Position numbers and translations under genes: made by a program. Shown piece by piece: positions 1 through 14,779 of a DNA stretch of 64,000 bases (its first letter is position 1; each line of letters starts with the position of its first letter). This DNA comes from CAZMRF01 sp964568735. GTDB lineage: Bacteria; Acidobacteriota; Polarisedimenticolia; JACPZX01. Where the stretch lies: the NCBI GenBank assembly GCA_964568735.1, contig CAZMRF010000017.1, positions 1 to 64,000 on the forward strand. The letters run 5' to 3'. The notes beneath the pieces were generated by a model. That model searched no databases. It saw only the letters and a list, made by a program, of their open reading frames with translations, and had not been told where the DNA came from.

Positions 1-1061
1 CCTGGTTGGCGAAGGACATGTCCATGACGCTGGCCGGGTGCCCCTCGGCGGCGGCCAGGTTGATGAGCCTTCCCTCGCCCAGCAGGTTGAGCCGCCGGCC
101 GTCCGGCAGGGTGTACTCGTCCACGTACTCGCGGATCCGCCGCTTCCCCGTGGAGAGCTCCTCGAGCGCCGGGATGTCAATCTCGACGTTGAAGTGGCCC
201 GAGTTGGCGAGGATGGAAGTGCGCCCTGCGAAGCACGTGCTTGTTCCCGGTCACGGTCACGAAGATGTCGCCCCGCGCGGCAGCCTCCTGCATGGGCATC
301 ACGCTGAAGCCGTCCATCGCGGCCTCCAGGGCGCGGATCGGATCCACCTCGGTGACGATGACGTGCGCCCCGTGCCCCTTGGCCCGCTGCGCGACGCCCT
401 TGCCGCACCAGCCGTAGCCGGCGACGACCACCGACCTGCCGGCGATGAGGATGTTCGTGGCGCGGATGATGCCGTCCAGGGTGCTCTGGCCCGTCCCGTA
501 GCGGTTGTCGAACAGGTGCTTGGTCAGCGCGTCGTTGACCGCGATGACCGGATAGCGCAACACGCCTTCAGCAGCCATGCTGCGCAGCCGGATGACGCCC
601 GTCGTCGTCTCCTCGGTGCCGCCCATGACCTGCTCGATCGCGTCCTTGCGCTCCGTGTGCAGCCTGCTGACGAGGTCCGCTCCGTCATCCATCGTGATGC
701 GCGGCCGCGTCGAGAGGACGGCATCGATGTGGCGGTAGTAAGTCGCGTTGTCCTCTCCCTTGATGGCCCAGGTGGCGATGCCCTCGTCGGCAACCAGCGA
801 CGCGGTGACGTCGTCCTGCGTGCTCAGGGGATTGCTGGCGCAGAGCGCCACGTCGGCGCCTCCGGCCTTCAGCGTCCGCGCGAGGACTGCCGTCTCGGTC
901 GTGACGTGGAGGCAGGCCGCGACGGTCATTCCCTTCAGAGGCTTTTCCTTTTCGAAGCGCCGCCGGACCACCGCGAGGACGGGCATCTGCCTCTCGGCCC
1001 ACTCGATGCGCAGCTTCCCCTGAGGGGCCAGGCCGGGATCCTTGATGTCGCCCGTCTTCAC
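1..1061 (-). CDS. ahcY: adenosylhomocysteinase, 3' part off window, frameshifted
   Basis: Hydrolyses S-adenosylhomocysteine to adenosine and homocysteine, the step after SAM-dependent methylation. The GTG start at 1061 overlaps the metK stop as GTGA, so the two genes are probably translationally coupled. The NAD-binding loop GYGWCGKG is at about residues 215-222. The frame is intact to NKHVLRRAHF (residue 282, base 216). The conserved continuation ILANSGHFNVEID, then the C-terminal part ending in MSFANQ, continues in another frame down to base 1. By family alignment from memory about seven residues are missing at the junction, consistent with a 20-base deletion. This is either an assembly error or a true lesion. 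The last ~60-70 residues lie outside the window. The short, thermophile/archaeal-like form is suggested by GHFNVEI. Family assignment is certain; gene integrity is not. Confidence 0.9.
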
Positions 1062-2209
1062 GCCGCGGCCTCCTTCTTGAGCGTCTCGGCCATGTCGATC
1101 TTCTCCCACGTGAAGCCCGGCTCGCTCCGGCCGAAGTGGCCGAAGACGGCTGTCTTCCTGTAAATCGGTCGCAGGAGGTCGAGATGCCGGATGATCTCGC
1201 GAGGCTTGAGCGGGAATATCGCCCGGACCCGCTCGGCGAGCATGGCGTCGGGGAGCCTCCCCGAGCCGAAGCTGTCCACCATGAGCGAGACGGGCTCCGG
1301 GACTCCGATGGCGTAGGCGATCTGGACCTCGCAGCGATCGGCCAAGCCGGCGGCCACGATGTTCTTCGCGATGTAGCGCGCCATGTAGGAGGCCGACCGA
1401 TCGACCTTGGAGGGGTCCTTCCCGGAGAAGGCGCCGCCGCCGTGGCTGCCGACTCCCCCGTAGGTGTCGACGATGATCTTGCGCCCCGTCAGTCCCGTGT
1501 CCGCGTGCGGGCCCCCCTTGACGAAGCGGCCCGTGGGGTTGATGTGGAACTTCGTGCGCGCGTCCATCATTTCAACAGGTACGACCCGGTCGATGACCTG
1601 CGTGCGGACGTCCTTCCGGAGATCCTCGATGCGAACCTGCTCGTCGTGCTGCACGCTCACCACGACGGCCTCGACGCGAACCGGCCGGTCCCCGTCGTAC
1701 TCGATCGTCACCTGGGATTTCCCGTCGGGGCGGAGGTAGGTCAGCTCCCCCTTGCGGCGGGCCTCCGAGAGGCGCCGGACGAGCTTGTGAGCCAGGGTGA
1801 TGGGCAGGGGCATCAGCTCGGGGGTCTCGTTGCAGGCATAGCCGAACATCAGGCCCTGATCCCCGGCTCCGCCGGGATCCACGCCCATGGCGATGTCCGG
1901 AGACTGCGGCCGGATCGACGAGAGGACCGAGCAGGTCTCGTAGTCGAAGCCGTGGGCGGACGAGGTGTAACCGACGTCCTTGATCGTGTCGCGGACGATG
2001 TCGGTGAACTCGACGTAGGTGGTCGTCGTGATCTCGCCGGCGATGAGGGCGAGCCCGGTGGTCAGCAGGCACTCGCAGGCGACCCGGCCGTTGGGGTCGT
2101 CCTTCAGGATGCTGTCCACGATCGAGTCGGATATCTGATCGGCGATCTTGTCGGGATGCCCTTCCGTCACGGACTCGGACGTGAAAAGGCGCTTTCCGCT
2201 CCTTCCCAT
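1058..2209 (-). CDS. metK: S-adenosylmethionine synthetase
   Basis: Makes SAM from methionine and ATP. The protein is 383 residues, the usual length. ATP/Mg-binding GHPDKIADQ lies at residues 17-25, GAGDQG at 114-119 and the catalytic loop GGGAFSGKDP at 257-266. The ATG start at 2209 is preceded by a good ribosome-binding site (AGGAGG, six bases upstream). A consensus-like promoter lies about 50 bases upstream, with a leader too short for a SAM riboswitch. metK and ahcY together form the SAM-SAH cycle and overlap by four bases. Confidence 0.98.
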   Translation of the reverse strand: MGRSGKRLFTSESVTEGHPDKIADQISDSIVDSILKDDPNGRVACECLLTTGLALIAGEITTTTYVEFTDIVRDTIKDVGYTSSAHGFDYETCSVLSSIRPQSPDIAMGVDPGGAGDQGLMFGYACNETPELMPLPITLAHKLVRRLSEARRKGELTYLRPDGKSQVTIEYDGDRPVRVEAVVVSVQHDEQVRIEDLRKDVRTQVIDRVVPVEMMDARTKFHINPTGRFVKGGPHADTGLTGRKIIVDTYGGVGSHGGGAFSGKDPSKVDRSASYMARYIAKNIVAAGLADRCEVQIAYAIGVPEPVSLMVDSFGSGRLPDAMLAERVRAIFPLKPREIIRHLDLLRPIYRKTAVFGHFGRSEPGFTWEKIDMAETLKKEAAA

Positions 2210-2259
2210 GGAACCTCCTGGAATGGGGAATGACTCGGCAGGCGTCTCGAAGATCCGCG

Positions 2260-2289
2260 AGTATAGGGGACTCCCCGAGGCACAGTCAA
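2260..2289 (-). promoter_or_regulatory. sigma70-type promoter for metK-ahcY
   Basis: On the minus strand TTGACT (2284-2289) and TATACT (2260-2265) are separated by 18 bases, with the metK start about 50 bases downstream. The hexamers are near consensus in a very GC-rich background. Confidence 0.75.
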
Positions 2290-2309
2290 CGGCAGGGCCC
2301 GTTCCGAGC

Positions 2310-2327
2310 GGAGGCCGGGGTGCCTCC
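2310..2327 (-). terminator. weak hairpin after dnaE
   Basis: Reading the minus strand, GGAGGC and GCCTCC form a perfect 6-bp stem with a 6-base loop, 18 bases after the dnaE stop. There is no U-tract, so intrinsic termination is doubtful. Confidence 0.25.
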
Positions 2328-2344
2328 CCGCCCGGGGGTGGGGC

Positions 2345-5884
<3,540 letters not shown>

Positions 5885-5930
5885 GGAGCTCCCCCTTCCC
5901 CCTCCCCGGCGCGGAGCCGGGGCCGGCCCC

Positions 5931-7481
5931 CTACTCCCACTCGATGGTCGCGGGGGGCTTGCTGCTGATGTCGTAGACCACGCGGTTGATCCCGCGGACC
6001 TCGTTGACGATGCGGCTGCTGACGTGCGCGAGCAGGTCGTGGGGCAGACGGCTCCAGGATGCCGTCATGAAGTCGCTCGTGTCCACGGCCCGCAGCGCCA
6101 GCACGCTCTCGTAGGTGCGGGCGTCGCCCATCACGCCCACGGTCTTCACGGGCAGGAGCACCGCGAAGGCCTGCGCCACCTGATCGTAGAGGCCCGCCCT
6201 GCTGATCTCCTCGAGGAAGATGGCGTCCGCTTCCTGCAGCAGGCGGATCCGCTCGGGGGTGACCTCCCCGGGGATGCGCACCGCGAGCCCGGGCCCCGGG
6301 AAGGGATGGCGTGCCACGAGCGAATCGTCCAGGCCGATCTCCCTTGCCAGGGAGCGCACCTCGTCCTTGAAGAGATCCCGGAGAGGCTCGACCAGCTCGA
6401 AATCCATCCTCCCGGGCAGGCCCCCCACGTTGTGATGCGTCTTGATCGTGGCCGAGGGCCCGCGCACGGCGAAGGACTCGATCCTGTCGGGATAGAGCGT
6501 CCCCTGGGCGAGGTAGCGGGCGCCCCCGGCAGCGCGCGCCTCCTCCTCGAAGACGCGGACGAAGACCTCGCCGATGACGCGCCTCTTGTGCTCGGGATCC
6601 GTCACGCCGCGGAGCGCCTCCACGAACCGGCCCGACGCATCGGCGTGGCGGACCTCGATGTGAAGGTGCTTCCTGAACCGGCCCAGCACCTCGGCGGCCT
6701 CCCCTTTCCTCAACAGGCCGGTGTCGATGAAGAGAGGAAGCAGCCTGCCGCCGATGGCCCGGTGGATCAGGGTCGCGGTCACGGTGGAGTCCACCCCGCC
6801 GCTGACGCCGCAGAGGACCCTCTCGCCGGCATGTATCTCCCCGCGCAGGCGCTCGACCACCTCCTCCGCGAAGCTCGCCATCGTCCAGTCGCCCGTACAT
6901 CGGCAGATGCCGTAGACGAAGTTGCGCAGGATCCGGCCGCCCCGGGGCGTGTTCGCGACCTCCGGGTGGAACTGCAGCCCGAAGAGGGCCCGGCCGGGAT
7001 CCTCCATCGCCGCGATGGCGCCGGCCGGAGTGCGCGCCGTGATCCTGAATCCTCGCGGGACCTCCACCACCTCGTCGCCGTGGCTCATCCAGACGGGCTC
7101 GCGCACGGCGAGACCCTCGAGCAGCGTCGACTCCCTCTCCGGCTCCACCTCCGCGTGGCCGTACTCGCGCCGGCCGCTCCTCTCGATGCCCCCGCCCAGC
7201 TGCCGGGCGATGAGCTGCATCCCGTAGCAGATGCCGAGGACGGGAGTGCGGCCTTCGAGCAGACGAGGATCGAGCCCCGGGGCTCCGTCGTCGTCCACGC
7301 TGTCGGGCCCTCCGGAGAGGATCACCCCCGCGGGTGAGCGCGCGAGGATTCGATCGGCCGGGCTGTCGCAGGGGAGGATCTCGCAGAGGACGCTCTGCTC
7401 GCGGATCCGCCGGGCAATGAGCTTCGTGTACTGCGATCCGTAGTCGAGGACAACGATGGCCTGGTGATGGGCGCTCGTCAC
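5931..7481 (-). CDS. guaA: GMP synthase (glutamine-hydrolysing)
   Basis: Converts XMP to GMP using glutamine. It has 516 residues. A class I glutamine amidotransferase domain carries the nucleophile in GICYGMQ (near residue 84) and the His/Glu pair in LQFHPEV. The ATP-pyrophosphatase domain has the PP-loop GVSGGVDST near residue 220, and the C-terminal dimerisation segment ends ISSKPPATIEWE as in the family. The GTG start overlaps the holA stop as GTGA. Complete, with no unusual residues. Confidence 0.98.
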   Translation of the reverse strand: MTSAHHQAIVVLDYGSQYTKLIARRIREQSVLCEILPCDSPADRILARSPAGVILSGGPDSVDDDGAPGLDPRLLEGRTPVLGICYGMQLIARQLGGGIERSGRREYGHAEVEPERESTLLEGLAVREPVWMSHGDEVVEVPRGFRITARTPAGAIAAMEDPGRALFGLQFHPEVANTPRGGRILRNFVYGICRCTGDWTMASFAEEVVERLRGEIHAGERVLCGVSGGVDSTVTATLIHRAIGGRLLPLFIDTGLLRKGEAAEVLGRFRKHLHIEVRHADASGRFVEALRGVTDPEHKRRVIGEVFVRVFEEEARAAGGARYLAQGTLYPDRIESFAVRGPSATIKTHHNVGGLPGRMDFELVEPLRDLFKDEVRSLAREIGLDDSLVARHPFPGPGLAVRIPGEVTPERIRLLQEADAIFLEEISRAGLYDQVAQAFAVLLPVKTVGVMGDARTYESVLALRAVDTSDFMTASWSRLPHDLLAHVSSRIVNEVRGINRVVYDISSKPPATIEWE

Positions 7482-8542
7482 CTGGTCCCTCCTCGCCCGG
7501 CCGTGGCGGAGGCGGGCCTCCCCTCGCGGAGACTCCAGAGGTAGGCCTCGATGGCCGGAAGCCCGTCGTCTCCCCTCTTCACGCGCCGGTCCGCTTCGAG
7601 GAGGCGACGGTAGGCCTCCCGGAGGCGGGGCTCGGACCAGCGCCGCAGCGAGGCGGCGAAGGGCTCCACGTCCTTCCAGAAGACCCCGGCCGATCGCGCC
7701 GCCTCGGCGGGCGACATGCCTCCGGCGACGTTCCCCCTCGCCGCGAGGATCCTCCTCAAGTGCATGCCCAGCTCGAAGAGGACACGAGGCTCGCCGCGCT
7801 CCTCGGCCTCGAGGTAGCCGCGCGCGGCGGCCACGGCCCCGGCCACGTCTCCCCGCGCGAGCGCGGAGGCCACCTTGAAGACGTCGCCCTGGGCCTCGCC
7901 ACCGCCGACCGCCTCGGCCATCTCGCGCGTGATCACCCGGTCGGCGCCCGCGAGGAGCGCGACCTTCTGCAGCTCCGAGACCGCGCGCGTGAGATCCCGT
8001 CCGCAGCGCGCGGCGATCCAGGCCGCGGCGGCGGGGTCGAGCTTCAGGCCCAGCCTTCGAGCCTCCTCCGCGAGAAGAGCGGGGATGCGATCCTCCCAGG
8101 GAGAGCTGCAGTCCACGGTCGTGACTCCGGCGAGCGCCTTCGCGAGGGATTCCTTCACGGAGTCCGCCGAGAGGACCAGGCAGGTCTCGGGGGCCGGATC
8201 CGCGGCGTAGGCAGCCAGCGCGGTGATCTGGTCCTTGAGGAGCTTCTCCGCGCCCTGGATCACGACGAGCCTCCCGCCTCCCCCCATCGGGAGGACCCTC
8301 AGCTCCTCGACGAGCGCCTCGCCGTCGAGCCCGGAGGGCTCGACGACGCGGTAGTTGAAGGCCTCGAACTCGGGAGCGACCCGGCGCCGCTTCAGGGCGG
8401 CGAGGGCACGGTCGCGCAGGATGGCCTCCGGCCCCGCCAGGATGTAGATCGGGCCGGGCTCGGACTTCTCGAGGGCGCCCTCGATCTCGGCGGGGGTGAT
8501 CTTGCGCGTACCGGAGCCCTCCCGGCGCGCTCCCCTCGCCAT
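7478..8542 (-). CDS. holA: DNA polymerase III subunit delta
   Basis: Clamp-loader delta subunit, 354 residues. The family signature is visible as GPIYILAGPEAILRDRAL near the N-terminus, followed by a Rossmann-like domain with LVVIQGAEKLLKDQ and a helical C-terminal domain with SELQKVALLAG. The ATG at 8542 is chosen because it begins just before the conserved region and only five bases after the lptE stop; the frame is open further upstream but has no family similarity there. Delta is often found after lptE and leuS in bacterial genomes, which supports both calls. It overlaps guaA by four bases. Confidence 0.93.
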   Translation of the reverse strand: MARGARREGSGTRKITPAEIEGALEKSEPGPIYILAGPEAILRDRALAALKRRRVAPEFEAFNYRVVEPSGLDGEALVEELRVLPMGGGGRLVVIQGAEKLLKDQITALAAYAADPAPETCLVLSADSVKESLAKALAGVTTVDCSSPWEDRIPALLAEEARRLGLKLDPAAAAWIAARCGRDLTRAVSELQKVALLAGADRVITREMAEAVGGGEAQGDVFKVASALARGDVAGAVAAARGYLEAEERGEPRVLFELGMHLRRILAARGNVAGGMSPAEAARSAGVFWKDVEPFAASLRRWSEPRLREAYRRLLEADRRVKRGDDGLPAIEAYLWSLREGRPASATAGRGGTR

Positions 8543-8547
8543 GGGGA

Positions 8548-9098
8548 TCAGAATCCCTCGAGGATGGAGGTGACGACAGACTCCGCGAAGTCGCCGGCCA
8601 CCTCGTCGATGGCGACGATCTCGCGATCGATGAAGTCGTCCGCGGAGCGCGTGACGTCGTACTGCTGCTTGAAGACGAAGTGATCGCTCCGGAAGAGGAC
8701 CTTCTCCGTCGAGGATTCCCGGAGCTCGACCCGTGCCGTGACGACGACCTCGTTGCGCGTGGCGCGGCCGTCGTCCCCCACGTTCACCGGGCTCACGTCG
8801 TAGCCCGTGACCTCGCCCGTCAGCACGGCGTCCGCCCCTTCTTCGGCCGGCAGGGTCCTGTAGCCGCCCCTCGCCACGAAGGTGCGCGTCACCTCTTCCG
8901 TGATCCGCTGGGCGATATCGGGCTGGCGCGTGCTGTTCGCGAAGGGCGGGATGCCGATGGTCCTGACCGCGGGAGGAAGGAGCTGGTTCCGGCCGGCGAG
9001 GTGGTAGCCGCAGGCGCTCGCGGCGGCCAGGACCGCGAGCACCACGCACGCCAGGAGCGTTGCGCGGCTTCCATGCGGCCTCCCCGGGGACTCCGCGA

Positions 9099-9102
<4 letters not shown>
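8548..9102 (-). CDS. lptE: LPS-assembly lipoprotein LptE
   Basis: Outer-membrane lipoprotein that plugs the LptD pore in lipopolysaccharide export. The 184-residue protein has a signal peptide with lipobox ASAC (Cys31), followed by the typical CGYHLAG start of mature LptE and TIGIPPFANST. The ATG at 9102 overlaps the leuS stop as ATGA. The family is poorly conserved, so the call rests on the CGYHLAG motif, size, lipobox and the leuS-lptE-holA order. Its presence argues for a diderm envelope containing LPS. Confidence 0.88.
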
Positions 9103-11651
<2,549 letters not shown>

Positions 11652-11758
11652 GGCTGGGGTCCGGGTGCGCGCGCCGCGCCGCCGGGTGTGCGGAGGGGCG
11701 GCGAAGTCGCTCGAAGAATGGGCACGGAGAGGCCTTGTCCCCGCGTTTCAGGGCGCGG

Positions 11759-11788
11759 ATCTTATCACGGTCCCGACAAGCCGGACAA
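11759..11788 (-). promoter_or_regulatory. promoter-like pair upstream of leuS
   Basis: Minus-strand TTGTCC (11783-11788) and TAAGAT (11759-11764) with an 18-base spacer, in the 183-base gap between nusB and leuS. The -35 is imperfect. Confidence 0.5.
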
Positions 11789-11834
11789 GGAACCGCCGCA
11801 CGCCGAGGTCATGAGCCGGAGCCGCAGCGTGGGA

Positions 11835-12332
11835 TCAGGCGATGGTTCGGAGGCGGGGCCCCGCGGGGTGGCGAGCGTCGCCTGCCCCGGCCGGGTCCGC
11901 GGCTTCGAGGCGGAGCCGCACGGCGTCGAGGATCCCGTTGATGAAGGGACCCGACTCATCGTCGCCGAACTTCTTGGCCACTTCGATGGCCTCGTTGATC
12001 GCGACGATGCGGGGAGTCGCCGTCTCGAAGAGCATCTCGTAAACCGCCAGTCGCATGACGTTGCGGTCCACGACGGCCATCCTGGGGATCCGCCAGTGAT
12101 GGGAGACTCCCGACAGCAGCGCGTCGATCTCCTCCCGCTTCCCGATGGTGCCCCGCGACAGCCTCGAGGCGAACTCCACGATCCCGCGGCGCGCCTGCCT
12201 GCCGAGCCAGAACTCCTCGAGGCACTCCTCGACCGGGCGCGGGGAGAGATCGAGCTGGTAGAGGATTTGTAGAGCAAACTCCCTCGCCCGGCGCCTCTCC
12301 CCCGTGGGGATCGTCTCCCGGATCTCAGCCAA
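11835..12332 (-). CDS. nusB: transcription antitermination factor NusB
   Basis: All-helical RNA-binding factor that joins the NusE/S10 antitermination complex on rRNA leaders. The 165-residue protein shows RRRAREFALQILYQLDL near the N-terminus, RNVMRLAVYEML in the middle and INEAIEVAKKFGDDES...FINGILDAV at the C-terminal end, all family hallmarks. The start overlaps the end of ribH by eight bases. The last ~20 residues (after RLEAADP) are a low-complexity tail. The ribH-nusB pairing is common. Confidence 0.96.
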   Translation of the reverse strand: MAEIRETIPTGERRRAREFALQILYQLDLSPRPVEECLEEFWLGRQARRGIVEFASRLSRGTIGKREEIDALLSGVSHHWRIPRMAVVDRNVMRLAVYEMLFETATPRIVAINEAIEVAKKFGDDESGPFINGILDAVRLRLEAADPAGAGDARHPAGPRLRTIA

Positions 12333-12792
12333 GCTCGCGCCCCAGACGCGCCATTTCGACGGCGGAAAGCGCGGCTTCCCAGCCGCGGTTCCCCATCTTG
12401 CCTCCCGCGCGCTCGAGGGCCTGCTCCGTCGACTCCGCCGTGACGACCCCGAAGGCGACGGGCACTCCGTGCGCGGTCGCGACCGCGCCGAGCCCCCTCG
12501 CCACCGTCGTGGCGATGAGATCGAAATGCGGGGTCTCCCCGCGGATCAGGACACCCAGCGCGATGATGGCGTCGTGCTTCCGCGCGGCGGCGAGCTTCTG
12601 AGCCACCTGGGGAAGCTCCCACGAGCCCGGCACCCTCACAAGGGTGACGTCCGCGTCGGCCGCTCCGTGCCGCAGCAGGCAGTCGGTCGCGCCGTCGATC
12701 AGGCGCGCGACCATCGCTTCGTTGAACCGGCTGGCGACGATCGCGAACTTGAGACCGGACGCATCCAGGGACGTTTCGATTTTCTTGGGCAT
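12325..12792 (-). CDS. ribH: 6,7-dimethyl-8-ribityllumazine synthase
   Basis: Penultimate step of riboflavin synthesis. Counting from the ATG at 12792 it has 155 residues, the usual size. Visible landmarks are FAIVASRFNEAM, VPGSWELP, ALGVLIRGETPHFD and PVAFGVVTAESTEQA. The frame stays open 15 codons upstream, but the family begins at the chosen start, and the good promoter at 12821-12850 leaves little room for a longer protein. It overlaps nusB. No FMN riboswitch is visible in the short leader. Confidence 0.96.
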   Translation of the reverse strand: MPKKIETSLDASGLKFAIVASRFNEAMVARLIDGATDCLLRHGAADADVTLVRVPGSWELPQVAQKLAAARKHDAIIALGVLIRGETPHFDLIATTVARGLGAVATAHGVPVAFGVVTAESTEQALERAGGKMGNRGWEAALSAVEMARLGRELG

Positions 12793-12820
12793 AAGTGTCC
12801 GTTTTTCAGCGGCTTGGAGA

Positions 12821-12850
12821 ATTCTAGGAGGCTTCACCCCGGGGTGTCAA
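12821..12850 (-). promoter_or_regulatory. sigma70-type promoter for ribH-nusB
   Basis: Minus-strand TTGACA (perfect -35, 12845-12850) and TAGAAT (12821-12826) with an 18-base spacer, about 30 bases before the ribH start. Confidence 0.75.
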
Positions 12851-12937
12851 CCTCGCAGGCGATGGACGCGCCCCGTCCAGATCAGAAACCGCGATTCCTG
12901 GCGGCCTTCGCGCGCGGTGTCCGCCCTTCGCTCCCGG

Positions 12938-13867
12938 CTACGGCCGCAGAGGCAGCGGCTCCGCCTTCGCGCCCACGAGCGAGGCCAGATCCTCGTGGCG
13001 CTCCTGGATCACCCTGGGGGTGGCCCGCAGCAGGCCCTCCATGCCGAATCCCTGGACCGTGAAGGAGGCCATGACGGCCCCGGCCGCCGCGGCCCGCAGC
13101 AGGGAGCGATCGTCGGTGGAGCCCAGCGCCGCGAGGCATCCGAGCATGCCTCCCGCGAAGGAGTCGCCGGCTCCCGTCGGGTCCACGACGTCCTCGAGGA
13201 GAAGGGCCGGAAGCGCTCCCGTGAAGGTCTCCGTGAAGATCGCCGCCCCGTACTCGCCCCTCTTCACGACGAGCGATCGCGGCCCCAGGCTCCGGATCTT
13301 CCGCGCCGCGGCGAGGAGGCTCGCCTCTCCCGAGAGCAGGCGCGCCTCGGAGTCGTTGATGATCAGGAGATCGATGAGCCCCAGCGTCTTGAGCAGCGAC
13401 TCCCGTTTTCCTTCGATCCAGAAGTTCATCGTGTCGCACGCCACCATGCGCGGGCGCTCTACTGCTCTACACACATCGGCCTGGAGATCCGGATCGATGT
13501 TGCCCAGGAAGAGGAAGGGAGGACGGCGATGCGCTTCGGGTATCTCGGGACGGAAGTCGGCGAAGACCCCCAGCTCGGTGTAGAGCGTCGTCCTGTCGTT
13601 GAGATCGTCCGAGTAGCGCGCCGCCCACCGGAAGGTCCGTCCCGGCATCCTCGCAACGCCGCTGACGTCCACGCCGCGGGAGGCGAGCAGGCTCAGATCG
13701 CGCTCGAGGAAGTCATCCCCCACGGCCGCCACGACCGCCACGGGCACGAAGTGAGAGGCCGCGATCGAGAAGTAGGTGACGGATCCCGCCAGGACGTCCT
13801 TGCGGGAGCCGAAGGGCGTCTCGACGGTGTCGTAGGCAATCGATCCGACTGCCAGGATCCTGCTCAC
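12938..13867 (-). CDS. PfkB-family sugar/nucleoside kinase
   Basis: Ribokinase-fold kinase of 309 residues. The C-terminal PfkB signature DPTGAGDSFAGGMLG contains the catalytic aspartate and anion hole, and the N-terminal region ILAVGSIAYDTVETPFG is typical of the nucleoside/ribokinase branch. The GTG start overlaps the mtnP stop as GTGA, so the kinase is coupled to methylthioadenosine phosphorylase. Its substrate could be adenosine or another nucleoside or sugar released in the same salvage route; the sequence alone does not decide this. The family is firm and the substrate unknown. Confidence 0.88.
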   Translation of the reverse strand: MSRILAVGSIAYDTVETPFGSRKDVLAGSVTYFSIAASHFVPVAVVAAVGDDFLERDLSLLASRGVDVSGVARMPGRTFRWAARYSDDLNDRTTLYTELGVFADFRPEIPEAHRRPPFLFLGNIDPDLQADVCRAVERPRMVACDTMNFWIEGKRESLLKTLGLIDLLIINDSEARLLSGEASLLAAARKIRSLGPRSLVVKRGEYGAAIFTETFTGALPALLLEDVVDPTGAGDSFAGGMLGCLAALGSTDDRSLLRAAAAGAVMASFTVQGFGMEGLLRATPRVIQERHEDLASLVGAKAEPLPLRP

Positions 13868-14754
13868 GGCAGACGCTCTTTCAGGATAGGTCGAAGCCTT
13901 TCCCGGGTCGCCGCCGGGACCGCCGCCGGATCCGTGATGAACGCGGACTCGAGGGCGGATCCGCAGGCGCAGCCGCGTCCTCCGGGCATCTTCGCCACGG
14001 CCGTCCCCAGCACGGCGCGGGCCGTCTCCGTGTTCTTCCGCAGATGCTCGAGGATCGCCTCCACGGTCACCGCCTCCTCGCTGACGTGCCAGCAGTCGTA
14101 GTCCGTCACCAGGGCGAGCGTCGCGTAGCAGATCTCGGCCTCGCGGGCGAGCCTGGCCTCCGGGAGGTTGGTCATCCCGATGACCGAGGCCCCCAGGCTG
14201 CGGAAGAAGGCCGACTCCGCCCGGGTGGAGAACTGGGGCCCTTCGATGCACACGTAGGTGCCGCCCGAGTGCGAGGCGGCCTTCTCCTGCCTGCACGCCT
14301 CCTCCAGCGTCCGCCGCGCCTCGGGGCAGGTAGGATCCGCCATCGAGACGTGCGCTACGAGGCCGTCACCGAAGAATGTCATCGGGCGGAGCCGGGTGCG
14401 GTCGAAGAACTGGTCGGGGATCACGACCTCCATCGGGTGGATGTTCTCCCGCAGCGAGCCCACGGCGCTCGCCGAGAGGATCCGGGTCACGCCGAGGAGC
14501 TTGAAGCCGAAGATGTTGGCCCTGAAGTTGATCTCCGTGGGCAGGATCGTGTGCCCCCGCCCATGGCGGGAGAGGAAGGCGACCTCACGTCCCCTCCAAC
14601 GCCCCACGACGTAGGGCGCCGAGGGAGAGCCGAACGGAGTCGAGAGGGTCGTCTCGCGCGCCCCTTCGATCTCGCCGGCCTGGTAGAGGCCGGTTCCTCC
14701 GATGATGCCGATCTCCGCCCGCAGCTCCCCCGCTCCGCTCACCCGATCCCCCAT
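13864..14754 (-). CDS. mtnP: S-methyl-5'-thioadenosine phosphorylase
   Basis: Phosphorolyses methylthioadenosine, the by-product of polyamine synthesis, to adenine and methylthioribose-1-phosphate. It has 296 residues from the ATG at 14754. Landmarks are IGIIGGTGLY, the phosphate-site SRHGRGH, NFRANIFGFKLLGV and the C-terminal EGPQFSTRAES...GMTNLPEA block, with DYDCWH near the base-binding site. An internal GTG (VSGAGEL) is an alternative start. It lies 25 bases after the DUF255 gene and overlaps the PfkB kinase. Related purine-nucleoside phosphorylases are the main alternative, but the NLPEA...DYDCWH segment favours MTA phosphorylase. Confidence 0.9.
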   Translation of the reverse strand: MGDRVSGAGELRAEIGIIGGTGLYQAGEIEGARETTLSTPFGSPSAPYVVGRWRGREVAFLSRHGRGHTILPTEINFRANIFGFKLLGVTRILSASAVGSLRENIHPMEVVIPDQFFDRTRLRPMTFFGDGLVAHVSMADPTCPEARRTLEEACRQEKAASHSGGTYVCIEGPQFSTRAESAFFRSLGASVIGMTNLPEARLAREAEICYATLALVTDYDCWHVSEEAVTVEAILEHLRKNTETARAVLGTAVAKMPGGRGCACGSALESAFITDPAAVPAATRERLRPILKERLP

Positions 14755-14779
14755 GAATCCCGGCCTGCTGTCGGCCGCT

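Noticed and set aside
2210..2259. SAM or SAH riboswitch before metK-ahcY
   Set aside because: The predicted leader is only about 45 bases and lacks the conserved stems; metK and ahcY overlap, leaving no room for an SAH element.
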